In this document: one piece after another, positions 8,637 to 17,569 of the stretch
Layout of the letters: each line of letters begins with the position of its first letter
Numbering within the stretch: the first letter of the stretch is position 1
From: VGCC01 sp044375955
GTDB taxonomy: Bacteria; Actinomycetota; Actinomycetes; S36-B12
Direction of reading: 5' to 3'
NCBI GenBank assembly: GCA_044375955.1
Contig: JBILLS010000032.1
Span: forward strand, 1-22,794
Length of the DNA stretch: 22,794 nucleotides
Made by a program: the position numbers and the translations under genes
The notes under the pieces: generated by a model
What the model was told of the DNA's origin: nothing
Databases searched by the model: none
The model's input: only the letters and a program-made list of their open reading frames with translations

Positions 8637-9044
8637 GTGGCCATCGACATCCCGGTGGAGCGTCGGTTCAAGGACCTCGATCCGCTCAACCACGTCAGCA
8701 ACGCCACCTTCCTGGACTACATCATGGAGGCGCGCGTGCGCTTCTACCTCTCCATCGACCCGGAGATCATGCGTTCAGGAAACCAGGTCGTGGCACGACA
8801 GGAGATCAACTACCGCGCCCCGATCGAGTACTCAACCGAGCCCTTGCTCCTGCGCACCTGGGTCAGCCACATCGGCACCACCTCCTTCACCATCGAGTGC
8901 CAGATCTGGGACGGGGGCGCCATCGCTGCGGATGCGAAAACGGTGGTGGTGTGTTTCGATATTGGCTCGCAAAAGCCGATTCCGATCCCGGAGGAGTTCC
9001 GGGCCGGGCTCGCCTCGCACTACGCGGAGCAGCCACCAACGTAA
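8637..9044 (+). CDS. Hotdog-fold acyl-CoA thioesterase (4HBT, YbgC/FadM-like)
   Basis: The product has 135 residues. GTG 8637, 2 nt after the ettA stop, is chosen because the domain begins at once (AIDIPVERRFKDLDPLNHVSN); an upstream extension would overlap ettA and look non-coding. The segment FKDLDPLNHVSNATFLDYIMEAR matches the active-site strand and helix of the 4-hydroxybenzoyl-CoA thioesterase family, with Asp15 and His19 in the usual places. It should hydrolyse a short- or aryl-acyl-CoA thioester in the cytoplasm; the substrate cannot be told. It is translationally coupled between ettA and the 9054 gene. M. tuberculosis has, as I recall, a similar gene (Rv2475c) in this position. Confidence 0.85.
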   Translation: MAIDIPVERRFKDLDPLNHVSNATFLDYIMEARVRFYLSIDPEIMRSGNQVVARQEINYRAPIEYSTEPLLLRTWVSHIGTTSFTIECQIWDGGAIAADAKTVVVCFDIGSQKPIPIPEEFRAGLASHYAEQPPT

Positions 9045-9053
9045 GGAGGCGCC

Positions 9054-9698
9054 ATGGACGTGCGCCTCGGTGATGCCGAACGCCGCGCCCTGGCACTCCT
9101 CGGTCGCCGGCAGGTGGAATGGGATGCCCGCCTTGCGGCACGGGTCATCAGCCGCGACGGCGCCCTCGGCATCTTCACCGCTCCGCCGATGGATGTGCTC
9201 GCCTTCCTCGCGGTGCCCGCGCAGGTCGAGGGATCCCTCGACGTCACCGTCCCCATGGCCGCACTCGTCGCCGCCGCCGAAGCATCCGGGGATATCGACC
9301 TCTCCGCCCTGCCTGCTGTGCAGGCCCCCTTCACAGCGGGGGTATCCCTTGCGCACCTGCCGCCCTGGGATGGGTGGCAGATGCCGATCCCGGCGGTGGC
9401 CAGCGACGTGCTGCCCGTCGTCGATGACGCCCTCGCGGAGTTCCGCGCCCGATCGGTGGGTCTGGGCCCCCGCGGTCAGCAGACCGTGGCCGAGGAGATC
9501 TGGTCGCGCACGGCGTGGGCCGGCCTTCCCGTGCGGGTCCTGCACGCCGGCTACCGACTGCGCTTCCTCACCCGCGACCGCGTGCGAATCGCAGCCGCAA
9601 CGAATGGCCCCTGGCGCCGGTTATCGACACCGCGCGGGCAAGTGTTCAGTTACGTGGCTGGAATCCAGGCCCAGTTGAGCCTGCACGCCGTCAGCTGA
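9054..9698 (+). CDS. Conserved hypothetical protein of the ettA cluster
   Basis: The product has 214 residues. The ATG has a strong ribosome binding site, AAGGAGG, that overlaps the stop of the thioesterase gene (TAAGGAGG), so the two are co-transcribed. It has no signal peptide or membrane segment. The composition is Ala/Val/Leu-rich with an ordinary globular pattern and a C-terminal half rich in Trp and Arg (EEIWSRTAWAGLPVRVLHAGYRLRFL). I recognise no catalytic motif. By position and length it may correspond to the Rv2474c type of mycobacterial hypothetical protein (remembered synteny, not tested). Confidence 0.8.
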   Translation: MDVRLGDAERRALALLGRRQVEWDARLAARVISRDGALGIFTAPPMDVLAFLAVPAQVEGSLDVTVPMAALVAAAEASGDIDLSALPAVQAPFTAGVSLAHLPPWDGWQMPIPAVASDVLPVVDDALAEFRARSVGLGPRGQQTVAEEIWSRTAWAGLPVRVLHAGYRLRFLTRDRVRIAAATNGPWRRLSTPRGQVFSYVAGIQAQLSLHAVS

Positions 9699-9719
9699 TG
9701 CCGTGCAACGCTCACTGCG

Positions 9720-10136
9720 TTACTCCGGAATCTCCACCATCACTGGACCTTGCTCATCCACGATGTTCTGCATAGCGAACGCGGCTGAGAGCAGGTAGTT
9801 CCACAAGACCTCGTCGAGTTCTCGGGGGAGGTGCTGCTCGTCCACTGACGCCCGCATGTGGGTCAGCCAGCGATCGCGTGCCCGCGAGTCGATGGCGAAC
9901 GGCATGTGGCGCATGCGCAGCCGCGGGTGACCGCGGACATCGCCGTAGGTCTTGGGACCACCCCAGTACTGCTCGAGGAACATCTGCAACCGCCACCGCG
10001 CATCGGTGAGGTCCTCGTCGGGGTACATCGGGCGCAGGATGTCGTCGGTGGCGACTCGGGCGTAGAACGCGCCGACGAGTTTCTCGAAGAAGTCGTGTCC
10101 GCCGAAGGCGTCGTACAGGGTGACCTCGTCGCTCAT
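9720..10136 (-). CDS. glbO: Truncated haemoglobin, group II (GlbO type)
   Basis: The product has 138 residues. Landmarks of trHbO are visible: FYARV with Tyr25 (B10), LRPMYPDEDL with Tyr38 (CD1), QYWGGP, LRMRHMPF with proximal His77 (F8), and Trp90 (G8) in RDRWL. It binds haem and oxygen and has been linked in mycobacteria to oxygen handling, peroxidase activity and NO or peroxide protection. Its ATG overlaps the stop of the upstream prolyl oligopeptidase gene (ATGA), so expression is coupled to it. The opposing 9054 gene ends 21 bp away, and a 5-bp hairpin (AACGC 9707-9711 with GCGTT 9717-9721) spans the convergent gap. Confidence 0.93.
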   Translation of the reverse strand: MSDEVTLYDAFGGHDFFEKLVGAFYARVATDDILRPMYPDEDLTDARWRLQMFLEQYWGGPKTYGDVRGHPRLRMRHMPFAIDSRARDRWLTHMRASVDEQHLPRELDEVLWNYLLSAAFAMQNIVDEQGPVMVEIPE

Positions 10137-12217
10137 GATCGCTCGAGCCCTGTCCAGGAAGCGAGGAAGGCCAGGATGTCCGCGGTCTCGTCCACCGCGC
10201 GCGACACCGAGCGTGCGCCATGGCCGACATCGCCCTCAGTGCGCACCAGGATCGGCCGGGTTCCGGATGTGGCCGCCTGCACCGCTGCTGCCATCTTGCG
10301 CCCGTGCATCGGATCGGTACGGGTGTCGTTGTCGAAGATGACGAACATCGTCGCCGGGTAATCCGTGCCCTCCGTCACCCGGTGGTACGGCGAGTACGCG
10401 TGCAACCAGCCGAACTGCTCGGGATCCTCGGGATCCCCGTACTCCACGGTCCAGGTGGGACCGAGTTCCGACGTGGTGTAGCGGATCATGTCCAGCAACG
10501 GCGCAACACACACCACCGCGTTGAACAATTCGGGTCGCTGCGTCATCGCCGCACCGACGAGGAGTCCACCATTGGAACCGCCGTAGATCCCGAGCTGCTC
10601 CGGTGTGGTCCACCCCTCAGCGATCAGGTATTCCGCCGCCGCGTGGAAGTCGTCGAACACGTTCTGCTTGTTGCCGAGCATGCCGGCGCGGTGCCACTCC
10701 TCACCTTCCTCGCCGCCCCCGCGCAGACTCGCCACCGCCCAGACGCCCCCGGCCTCGACCCAGGCGAGGATCGCGGCGGAGTAACCCGGCTGCATGGGAA
10801 TGCCGAACCCGCCGTAGCCATAGAGAACCGTGGGTCGGGGACGGTCCGGTGCTGCAGTCGGGGAGATGACGAACATCCGCACACGTGTGCCATCGGCCGA
10901 TGTGTAGGTCACCTGCCGCGAATGCACGGCGGGTGGCGTGACCGAGCCGGGCGGGCTCGCGTAGAGCGTGAGTGCCCGGGTGCGCCCGTCGAAGGCGTAC
11001 ACCCGAGGGACGGAGGTGTGATCGGTGTAGACGATCCAGGCGACAGGACCTCCGTCGATGTGCTCGACGGGTCCGCCCACCGTCCCCGCTCCGGGGAGTT
11101 CGATCTCCTGAAGGGTCGCGCCGTCACTGGCGCGATGGAGTGTCATGCGCCCTACGCCGTGACTGGTCCACGTCGCCAGCAGCAGGTCCTCGGGAAGCCC
11201 GTCGAGGATCGCAGCCCCGTCGAGGACCGCCTCGGCGGCCTCGGGCAGAAGCGTCGTCCAGTGATCGGGACTCCAGGCTCCGGGTTCGGTGACGAGCAGG
11301 CGACCGCGCGGGGCATCGCGGTCGGTGAAGACGTAGACACGTCCGTCGCGGCCGAAAGTCAGTGAGGTCTGCGCATCCACGTCGCCCTGCACCAGCGTGA
11401 AGGCGGGGGCGTCGATCGTCGAGGTCGTGAGGTCGGCGACCCAGAGGTCATTGCGCGGTTCCGTTCCCTCGGAGGCGCTCACTTGCAGCCAGTGGCCATC
11501 GCGGGACACCTCGACGCCGTAGTAGTTGGTCATCGTCATCCCGGCACCGAAAATGCACACGTCCGCCTCGGTGCTCGTCCCCACGCGGTGCAGGAACACG
11601 CGGCGGTGGAAGTTCCGCTCGGACTCGGGCAACTGTTCCGGGGGGAGGCGGCGCACGTAATAGAAGGAGTGTTCTCCGGGGATCCACGCCACGGGGGAGT
11701 AGCGGCAGCGGTCGATCGGCCCCTCGATCACTGCTCCGGTCGCCACATCCATGACGTAGAGGACCGACTCTTCGGTTCCCCCCTCGGAGAGTTGGTAGGC
11801 GAGCAGATTGCCCTCCTTGGACGGCTGCCAACTGTCCAGCGTGGTCGTCCCCTCGGGATCGAGTGCCATCGGATCGATGAGCACCCGCTCCTCGTCTCCC
11901 TCTCCCACGTAGAGGACAGCGAATTGCTGGTCGGGATTGCGCCGGGTGAAGAAGCGCCTCTCACCTCGGAAATAGTCCGGGGAGATGGATCCCGAGCCCA
12001 GGAGTTCGGTGACGCGGCTGGCGAATCCGTCACGGGTGGTCCACCGATCACGCTCCGCGGACATGAGTTCCGCCTGCTGCGCCACCCAGGTCCGGGTCCG
12101 TGGGTCATCACCGATTTCCAACCATCGGTAGGGATCGGATACGTGAACACCGTGCAAGGTTTCTGAAACATCGTCCCGCGGAGCGCTGGGGTAGTCGGGT
12201 CGCGGGTTCGGGCTCAT
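10133..12217 (-). CDS. Prolyl oligopeptidase family serine peptidase (S9)
   Basis: The product has 694 residues, typical for S9A enzymes. The N-terminal part (from SDPYRWLE) leads into a beta-propeller of repeated strand blades, about residues 70-430. The C-terminal alpha/beta hydrolase carries the triad: Ser548 in GGSNGGLL, Asp631 in FDNDTRTDP with Arg633 two residues on as in porcine POP, and His666 in VGHGA. The segment SLRGGGEEGEEWH is also characteristic. It cleaves short proline-containing peptides in the cytoplasm; no signal peptide is present. The ATG follows a TAAGGT hexamer by 6 nt with no Shine-Dalgarno. It is the first gene of a two-gene unit with glbO, and divergent from malQ. 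Confidence 0.93.
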   Translation of the reverse strand: MSPNPRPDYPSAPRDDVSETLHGVHVSDPYRWLEIGDDPRTRTWVAQQAELMSAERDRWTTRDGFASRVTELLGSGSISPDYFRGERRFFTRRNPDQQFAVLYVGEGDEERVLIDPMALDPEGTTTLDSWQPSKEGNLLAYQLSEGGTEESVLYVMDVATGAVIEGPIDRCRYSPVAWIPGEHSFYYVRRLPPEQLPESERNFHRRVFLHRVGTSTEADVCIFGAGMTMTNYYGVEVSRDGHWLQVSASEGTEPRNDLWVADLTTSTIDAPAFTLVQGDVDAQTSLTFGRDGRVYVFTDRDAPRGRLLVTEPGAWSPDHWTTLLPEAAEAVLDGAAILDGLPEDLLLATWTSHGVGRMTLHRASDGATLQEIELPGAGTVGGPVEHIDGGPVAWIVYTDHTSVPRVYAFDGRTRALTLYASPPGSVTPPAVHSRQVTYTSADGTRVRMFVISPTAAPDRPRPTVLYGYGGFGIPMQPGYSAAILAWVEAGGVWAVASLRGGGEEGEEWHRAGMLGNKQNVFDDFHAAAEYLIAEGWTTPEQLGIYGGSNGGLLVGAAMTQRPELFNAVVCVAPLLDMIRYTTSELGPTWTVEYGDPEDPEQFGWLHAYSPYHRVTEGTDYPATMFVIFDNDTRTDPMHGRKMAAAVQAATSGTRPILVRTEGDVGHGARSVSRAVDETADILAFLASWTGLERS

Positions 12218-12223
12218 GCACCA

Positions 12224-12255
12224 ACCTTATGAAGTCGCTTGAAAACGGTTACTGT
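12224..12255. promoter_or_regulatory. Divergent leaderless-type promoters between the prolyl oligopeptidase gene and malQ
   Basis: On the minus strand TAAGGT (12224-12229) ends 6 nt before the peptidase ATG. On the plus strand TACTGT (12250-12255) ends 6 nt before the malQ GTG. Only 44 bp separate the two start codons, leaving no room for long leaders. Confidence 0.45.
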
Positions 12256-12261
12256 GCGCCC

Positions 12262-14364
12262 GTGCCCGCAGCCGACGCACGCCTTCGCGCCCTCGCCGAC
12301 GCTTACGGGGTGGCCACCGAATACTGGGACCAATCCGGTGCCCACGTCGAAGTGTCGGATGTCACGGTACGCGCGATCCTGCACTCCCTCGGCGTCGACG
12401 CGAGCCCCGATGTGATCGACACCGTGCTCGCCGAGCTGCCACTCCGTCACTGGCGTCGATTCATGCCACCTTTCTTCATGGTGCGTCATGGCGAGGGCCG
12501 ACGTGCATGGATGCACGTGCCACATGGTGATCCGGCACGTATGTGGGTCGAACTCTCCGACGGGTACGTGATCGACCTGGCCCAGATGGACGTGTGGCTC
12601 GATCCCATCGAGGTGGAGGGCACACTCGTGGGCGAAGCATCATTCTGGGTTCCGGATTCACTGCCGATCGGTTACCACACCCTTCACGCTGTCAGCGGTG
12701 ATCGCGCCGAGCGGTGCGACCTCGCGGTGGCACCGATGCGTCTGGAGCCTGAGGCGATCCTGGGTGATCGTCAGTGGGGTTTGATGATCCAGTTGTATTC
12801 GTTGCGCTCGCGCCAGTCGTGGGCGATGGGCGATCTGCACGATCTGGGTGAACTCGCTGCGTGGAGTGCACGTGAACTCGATGCGGGGTTCATCCTTGTC
12901 AATCCCCTGCATGCGTGTTCACCGGTGACGCCGGTGACACCGTCGCCGTACTCACCCGTGACCCGTCGATTCGCGAGCCCGGTCTATGTGCGGGTCGAGG
13001 ACATTCCGGAGTGGAGTCAGGTTCCTGATCGCGCGGGGATAGAACGTGATGTGGAGCGCCTGCGCACGGTGAACACGACCCCTGACCTCCTGGACCGCGA
13101 TGCCGTCTGGGTCATCAAGCGCGAAGCGTTGGAGCGGACTTTCGCCGTCGGACTCAGTGAGGACCGTCGGAGGGAGTTCGACGCCTATGTGGCACAGGAG
13201 GGGCCGGGTCTGATCGACTACGCCCGCTGGTGCGTCCTCGCGGACCGGTACGGACCGATCACCGACGAGTGGCCGACCGCGTATCAGCACCCCCGGTCAC
13301 CGAGTGTCGCCGAGTTTGCGGAGAACCATGCACACACCGTTCAGTTCCACCTCTGGATGCAATGGGTGACGTACCAGCAGCTCGCGAGCGCGCAGAGGGC
13401 GGCCACCCACGCGGGCATGGCGGTGGGGGTCGTCAACGATCTCGCCGTCGGAGCACATCGTTCGGGTGCGGATGCCTGGGCCCTGCAGGACGTGATCGCA
13501 CCCGGTGTGATGGTCGGTGCGCCACCGGACATGTACAACCAGATGGGGCAGGACTGGCAGCTTCCGCCCTGGAAGCCCGAGGCTCTCGCCGACCACGGAT
13601 TCCGCCCCTTCCGAGACATGCTGCGCACCGTGCTACGCACCAGCGGTGGGCTACGGGTCGATCACGTGCTCGGTCTCTTCCGCATGTGGTGGATCCCGGT
13701 CGGAAGCACCGCCGACCATGGCACGTTCGTGCGGTTCGATCACGACGCGATGCTGGGCATCCTCTGCCTCGAGGCACACCTCGCCGGCGCCGTGATCATC
13801 GGAGAAGACCTCGGAACCGTAGAGGACTGGGTGCAGCGGGAACTGGCTTCCCGCGGAATCCTCGGAACCTCGATCCTGTGGTTCGAGCCTGAGCGGGATT
13901 CGCGTCGGTGGCGTCGTGAGGTCCTCGCCAGTGTCGCGGTGCACGACCTGCCCCCCACGGCGGGATACCTGCGTGACGAACACGTACGCATCCGGGCAGA
14001 CCTCGGACTGCTGTCCACCGATGCATCGACCGAATACACCCGAGCACGAGTGGAACGTGAGGAGTGGGCGAAGTCTCTGATCGATCAGGGATGGCTGAAT
14101 CCCAGCGTCGATCTGGCCACGGATGACGGGCTTGAGGAACTCCTGCTTGCCCTGCACCGGGCCCTCAGTGTTTCCTCCGCGCGGATGATCGGCATCGCGG
14201 CGACCGACGCGGTGCGTGACCGTCGCGCCCAGAACCAGCCGGGCACCGATCAGGAGTACCCGAACTGGCGCGTGCCGCTGTGTCGGGGTGATGGCACCGC
14301 GATCCTGCTCGAGGAGTTCATGGCCGAGCCGCATGCCATCCGGACGCTCCTGCACAGTCAGTAG
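12262..14364 (+). CDS. malQ: 4-alpha-glucanotransferase (amylomaltase, GH77)
   Basis: The product has 700 residues from GTG 12262, close to E. coli MalQ (about 694). It transfers alpha-1,4-glucan segments between maltodextrins. GH77 landmarks: YSLRSRQSWAMGDLHDLGEL, the nucleophile region LRVDHVLGLFRMWWIP (Asp467), acid/base Glu515 in IIGEDLG, and the third carboxylate Asp562 in VHDLPP. The family's wobbly loop, ending GAPPDMYNQMGQDWQLPPW, is also clear. The N-terminal ~150 residues are the extension seen in larger actinobacterial enzymes. An in-frame ATG at 12229 is possible, but it sits in the peptidase promoter and the extra residues (KSLENGYCAPV) look untranslated, so the GTG with TACTGT 6 nt upstream is preferred. 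DUF5130 follows after 9 bp. Confidence 0.93.
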   Translation: MPAADARLRALADAYGVATEYWDQSGAHVEVSDVTVRAILHSLGVDASPDVIDTVLAELPLRHWRRFMPPFFMVRHGEGRRAWMHVPHGDPARMWVELSDGYVIDLAQMDVWLDPIEVEGTLVGEASFWVPDSLPIGYHTLHAVSGDRAERCDLAVAPMRLEPEAILGDRQWGLMIQLYSLRSRQSWAMGDLHDLGELAAWSARELDAGFILVNPLHACSPVTPVTPSPYSPVTRRFASPVYVRVEDIPEWSQVPDRAGIERDVERLRTVNTTPDLLDRDAVWVIKREALERTFAVGLSEDRRREFDAYVAQEGPGLIDYARWCVLADRYGPITDEWPTAYQHPRSPSVAEFAENHAHTVQFHLWMQWVTYQQLASAQRAATHAGMAVGVVNDLAVGAHRSGADAWALQDVIAPGVMVGAPPDMYNQMGQDWQLPPWKPEALADHGFRPFRDMLRTVLRTSGGLRVDHVLGLFRMWWIPVGSTADHGTFVRFDHDAMLGILCLEAHLAGAVIIGEDLGTVEDWVQRELASRGILGTSILWFEPERDSRRWRREVLASVAVHDLPPTAGYLRDEHVRIRADLGLLSTDASTEYTRARVEREEWAKSLIDQGWLNPSVDLATDDGLEELLLALHRALSVSSARMIGIAATDAVRDRRAQNQPGTDQEYPNWRVPLCRGDGTAILLEEFMAEPHAIRTLLHSQ

Positions 14365-14367
14365 GCT
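14362..14367 (+). promoter_or_regulatory. Leaderless-type -10 hexamer of the DUF5130 gene
   Basis: TAGGCT overlaps the malQ stop codon and ends 6 nt before the GTG start. It is the same hexamer as at ettA and the phospholipase D-like gene. Confidence 0.4.
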
Positions 14368-14373
14368 CCGGGT

Positions 14374-14997
14374 GTGGATCCGCTCACCATCATTCTGATC
14401 TTCCTCGGCATTCCCGCCGCACTCGCGGCAGTGATAGCCCTGTTCCTCGCCCTTCCCGGCTGGCGCGGCAAGGCGGTCGAGGGCGTGGACAGCGAGACCA
14501 CGATCGTCAGCGGTGCGGCCCTCCCCGATCCGACCCGGGTCCCGTTGGGGATCGCGGCCGAGGAAGCTCTGCTTCGCCGGGGTGGTGCGTCCGGTGAGTG
14601 GCGCGGTAGCGACTCCTTCGTCGGAATCACCGAGGGCATGCGGGAGAACCTGCAGGAAACAGTCGAGCGGGCCAGAGAGATCTGCGGGCTCGAGTTCGCG
14701 ATCCACATCGGCAGGCTGCCCAGCGGCCGCGAGTCTGCAGAGGCGATCCACGGCAGGCTGCGCGATCCCCGCTCGGCCGTGCTCGTTGCGGTCGATCCGA
14801 GTGCCAAGTCCGTCGAGATCGTCACCGGACCGGACGCGCGGATCCACGTCGACGACCGCACGTGCCAGTTCGCCGTCCTCGCGCTGCGCTCAGGCGCAGA
14901 AGTGGACGACCTCCCCGTGGGCATCCGCGACGCCAGCCTGCTGCTCGCCGAGCATGCGCGCGCTCCGCGGGTCATGCACCTCGACGAACCGGCCTAG
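14374..14997 (+). CDS. DUF5130 family (TPM-like) membrane-anchored protein
   Basis: The product has 207 residues. Residues 1-29 form one hydrophobic segment (DPLTIILIFLGIPAALAAVIALFLALPGW). The soluble domain has GITEGMRENLQETVERARE, LEFAIHIGRLP, RSAVLVAVDPSAKSVEIVTG and LLLAEHA, the pattern of the actinobacterial DUF5130/TPM-like family, in which a strand-helix fold follows one anchor. Biochemical function is not established; TPM-related proteins have been linked to acid phosphatase activity and to membrane protein turnover. It lies 9 bp after malQ and converges on pepN, with which it shares the four bases of the stop codons. From memory, M. tuberculosis also has a hypothetical gene beside pepN (Rv2468c). 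Confidence 0.7.
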   Translation: MDPLTIILIFLGIPAALAAVIALFLALPGWRGKAVEGVDSETTIVSGAALPDPTRVPLGIAAEEALLRRGGASGEWRGSDSFVGITEGMRENLQETVERAREICGLEFAIHIGRLPSGRESAEAIHGRLRDPRSAVLVAVDPSAKSVEIVTGPDARIHVDDRTCQFAVLALRSGAEVDDLPVGIRDASLLLAEHARAPRVMHLDEPA

Positions 14998-17540
14998 GCA
15001 TCCTTCGCGCGAGCGCGCATGGCTCGCTCCACACCGTCCCTGCCCTCGCTGAGCAATCGGCGCAGAGCCGCATTCATGTCGCGATCGAGATAGGCCGTGG
15101 TGAGGTCCACGGTCTCCTGACTCACTGCGAGAGCCGGGTAGAGCCCCATGGTGATGGACTGGGCGATCTCCATCGTGCGCGTCTCCCACACCGATGCGAG
15201 TGCGTCGAAGTACATGGTCCGGTAGGGCGTGATGAGGTGCAACTGGTCGCGCTGCTGGAATCCCGCGATCGTCGCATCGAGGATGGCATTCGGCAGCTCC
15301 ACGCGATCGATGATGTCGTGCCAGGCCTTCGACTTCGCCTCCGCGGTGGGGCGCGCAGCGCGTGCGGCAGCAGCCTGTCGCCTTCCCGTCGCGGTGTCGT
15401 CGCTTGCCAGCTCCGCGTCGATGTCCTCCGATCCACGCTGCCCCGCGATCACCAGTTGGGTGAGCAGGAACCACCGCAGGTCGGTGTCGATGACGAGGCC
15501 CTCCCAGGTGACCCGTCCATCAAGGAGATCCCCGACGAGTTCAAGATCCGCGTTGGTGACCGCGGCACCGGCGAAAGCGCGGGTGAACGCCAGTTGCCGA
15601 TCACTCCCCGGCTCCGCCCCACGTGCCAACCCGTGGAGGCAGTTCGACAGGCGAATCAGGTACTCCTCGCGATGCTTCTCGGCGGCGAACTGGTCGATGG
15701 CCAGGCGCACCTGGCGCAACACCCCCTGGACAACTCCGATGTCCGTCTCCGCTCCGATGCTCGAGACCACGAGATTCACGAAGTCTCCCGTTGAGACCTC
15801 CGCATCGCGTGTCATGTCCCATGCCGCGCCCCAGATGAGTGCGCGCGCGAGGGAGTCCTCGAGGGTGCCGAGTCCCGCAATGGCAGTGGCCCACGACGAG
15901 TCGTCCAGGCGCACCTTCGCGAACGTGAGGTCGCCGTCGTTCACGAGTAACAGGTCCGCGCGAGGCGTGCCGGTCAGTGCGGACACGGACGTACGTGCAC
16001 CCACGACATCGACCTCGATGCGGTCGCGCAGAGTGAGTCGACCGTCGACGAGGTCGTAGAGGCCGATACCCACCCGATGGGAGCGCAGCACCGGTGTGAT
16101 CCCTGCCGGTGCCGAGGGCGGTTCCTGCTCGATCACCACGGAGGAGTAGCTGCCATCGTCGGCGAACTCGATCCGTGGGCGCAGTAGGTTCACGCCACTC
16201 GTCTGCAGCCACTCCTGGGTCCACGTGGACAGGTCGCGCCCGCTCGTCTTCTCCAACTCGGTGAGGAGATCGGACAGTTCGGTGTTCTTCCAGGCGTGCT
16301 TCGTGAAGTAGGCGTGCAGTCCTGCGAGGAAGTGCTCCTCACCGACCCACGCCACCAGCTGCCGCAGCGCAGATGCACCTTTCGCGTAGGTGATCCCATC
16401 GAAGTTCACCCGCACCGAATCGAGGTCGACCATGTCCGCCGCGATCGGATGCGTGGACGGGAGCTGATCCTGCCGGTATGCCCACGCCTTGCGGAGATTC
16501 GAGAACGTGGTCCACGCCTCGTTGTAACGGGTGGCGTGCACATTCGCATGGTGCGCCGCCCATTCGGCGAAGGATTCATTGAGCCAGAGATCGTCCCACC
16601 ATGTCATCGTGACGAGATCGCCGAACCACATGTGTGCCAACTCGTGCAGGATCGTGTTCGCGCGCTGCTCGTAGGCGGCCAATGTGACGCGTGAGCGGAA
16701 GACATAATCCTCGAGGATCGTCACGCACCCCGCGTTCTCCATCGCGCCCGCGTTGAACTCGGGTACGAACAACTGGTCGTACTTGGCAAAGGGGTAGGGG
16801 ACCTGGAACTGCTCCTCGAAGAACGCGAATCCTTGCTTGGTCACGGTCAGGATCTCGTCGGGATCGAGGTAGGGGGCCAAGGACGTGCGGCAGAACACAC
16901 CTAGTGGGTACGTGCCGTGCGGACCGCGGTACTCGTCGCGCACCACGTGGTACGGCCCGGCGACGAGGGCCGTGATGTACGTGGACATGCGTGGGGTGGG
17001 TTCGAACTCCCACCGTGCAGTGCTCTCCGAGGCAGGTATGGGCGTCGGGGTGGGGGAGTTGCTGACCACCTGCCAGTGCGCGGGGGCGGTGACCGTGAGC
17101 GCGAACGTGCCTTTGAGATCGGGTTGCTCGAAACAGGCGTACATCCGCCGCGCATCGGCTGACTCGAACTGCGTGTAGAGGTATGTCTCGTCATCGACCG
17201 GATCGATGAAGCGGTGGAGCCCCTCCCCGGTGTTCATGTAGGAGCAGTTCGCGACGACGGTGACGGTGTTGTGCTCCCGCAGGTCAGGGAGGCTGATGCG
17301 AGCGCCGTCGACGACATTCTCGAGGTGCTGACCATTGAGCGTGACGCTGATCACCTCGGGCGCGATGAGATCGGTCCAGGTGCGTGCCCCGGGTGTGCGG
17401 CAGGTGAACTCGCAGGTGGTCACCGAGTGGAACGTTGGCCCCTTGCCCGTGAGATCCAGTTCCACTCGGTAGGAGTCGACCTGGATAAGTGCCGACCGAT
17501 CGCGCGCCTCGGCCCGGGTGATGTTCTCGCCTGTGGTCAT
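14994..17540 (-). CDS. pepN: Aminopeptidase N (M1 zinc metallopeptidase)
   Basis: The product has 848 residues, matching actinobacterial PepN. The exopeptidase motif GAMEN lies at 265-269. The zinc site is HELAH (299-303) with the third ligand Glu322 in WLNESFAEW, 18 residues after the second His as in HEXXH-X18-E. The N-terminal beta domain (about 1-190) and the helical ERAP1-like C-terminal domain (about 520-848) are complete. It is a cytoplasmic enzyme removing N-terminal residues from peptides. The ATG is preceded by an AAGGA-like sequence at 10-15 nt. It is divergent from the DsbA-fold gene 29 bp away, an arrangement I recall from M. tuberculosis Rv2467/Rv2466c. Confidence 0.96.
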   Translation of the reverse strand: MTTGENITRAEARDRSALIQVDSYRVELDLTGKGPTFHSVTTCEFTCRTPGARTWTDLIAPEVISVTLNGQHLENVVDGARISLPDLREHNTVTVVANCSYMNTGEGLHRFIDPVDDETYLYTQFESADARRMYACFEQPDLKGTFALTVTAPAHWQVVSNSPTPTPIPASESTARWEFEPTPRMSTYITALVAGPYHVVRDEYRGPHGTYPLGVFCRTSLAPYLDPDEILTVTKQGFAFFEEQFQVPYPFAKYDQLFVPEFNAGAMENAGCVTILEDYVFRSRVTLAAYEQRANTILHELAHMWFGDLVTMTWWDDLWLNESFAEWAAHHANVHATRYNEAWTTFSNLRKAWAYRQDQLPSTHPIAADMVDLDSVRVNFDGITYAKGASALRQLVAWVGEEHFLAGLHAYFTKHAWKNTELSDLLTELEKTSGRDLSTWTQEWLQTSGVNLLRPRIEFADDGSYSSVVIEQEPPSAPAGITPVLRSHRVGIGLYDLVDGRLTLRDRIEVDVVGARTSVSALTGTPRADLLLVNDGDLTFAKVRLDDSSWATAIAGLGTLEDSLARALIWGAAWDMTRDAEVSTGDFVNLVVSSIGAETDIGVVQGVLRQVRLAIDQFAAEKHREEYLIRLSNCLHGLARGAEPGSDRQLAFTRAFAGAAVTNADLELVGDLLDGRVTWEGLVIDTDLRWFLLTQLVIAGQRGSEDIDAELASDDTATGRRQAAAARAARPTAEAKSKAWHDIIDRVELPNAILDATIAGFQQRDQLHLITPYRTMYFDALASVWETRTMEIAQSITMGLYPALAVSQETVDLTTAYLDRDMNAALRRLLSEGRDGVERAMRARAKDA

Positions 17541-17556
17541 GCCTCGATCCTTGCAC

Positions 17557-17562
17557 TACGTT
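17557..17562 (+). promoter_or_regulatory. Leaderless-type -10 hexamer of the DsbA-fold gene
   Basis: TACGTT ends 7 nt before the ATG at 17570. TGGTCA (17534-17539) lies 17 bp upstream and matches TTGACA at 4 of 6 positions. There is no Shine-Dalgarno. Confidence 0.45.
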
Positions 17563-17569
17563 TCGGTCC

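Noticed and set aside
12229..12261. ATG 12229 as the malQ start
   Set aside because: It lies within the divergent peptidase promoter and adds residues unlike the family; GTG 12262 has a -10-like hexamer at the right distance.
13651..14847. 398-residue minus-strand frame across the end of malQ and DUF5130
   Set aside because: It spans two well-supported genes on the other strand and has no recognisable motifs.
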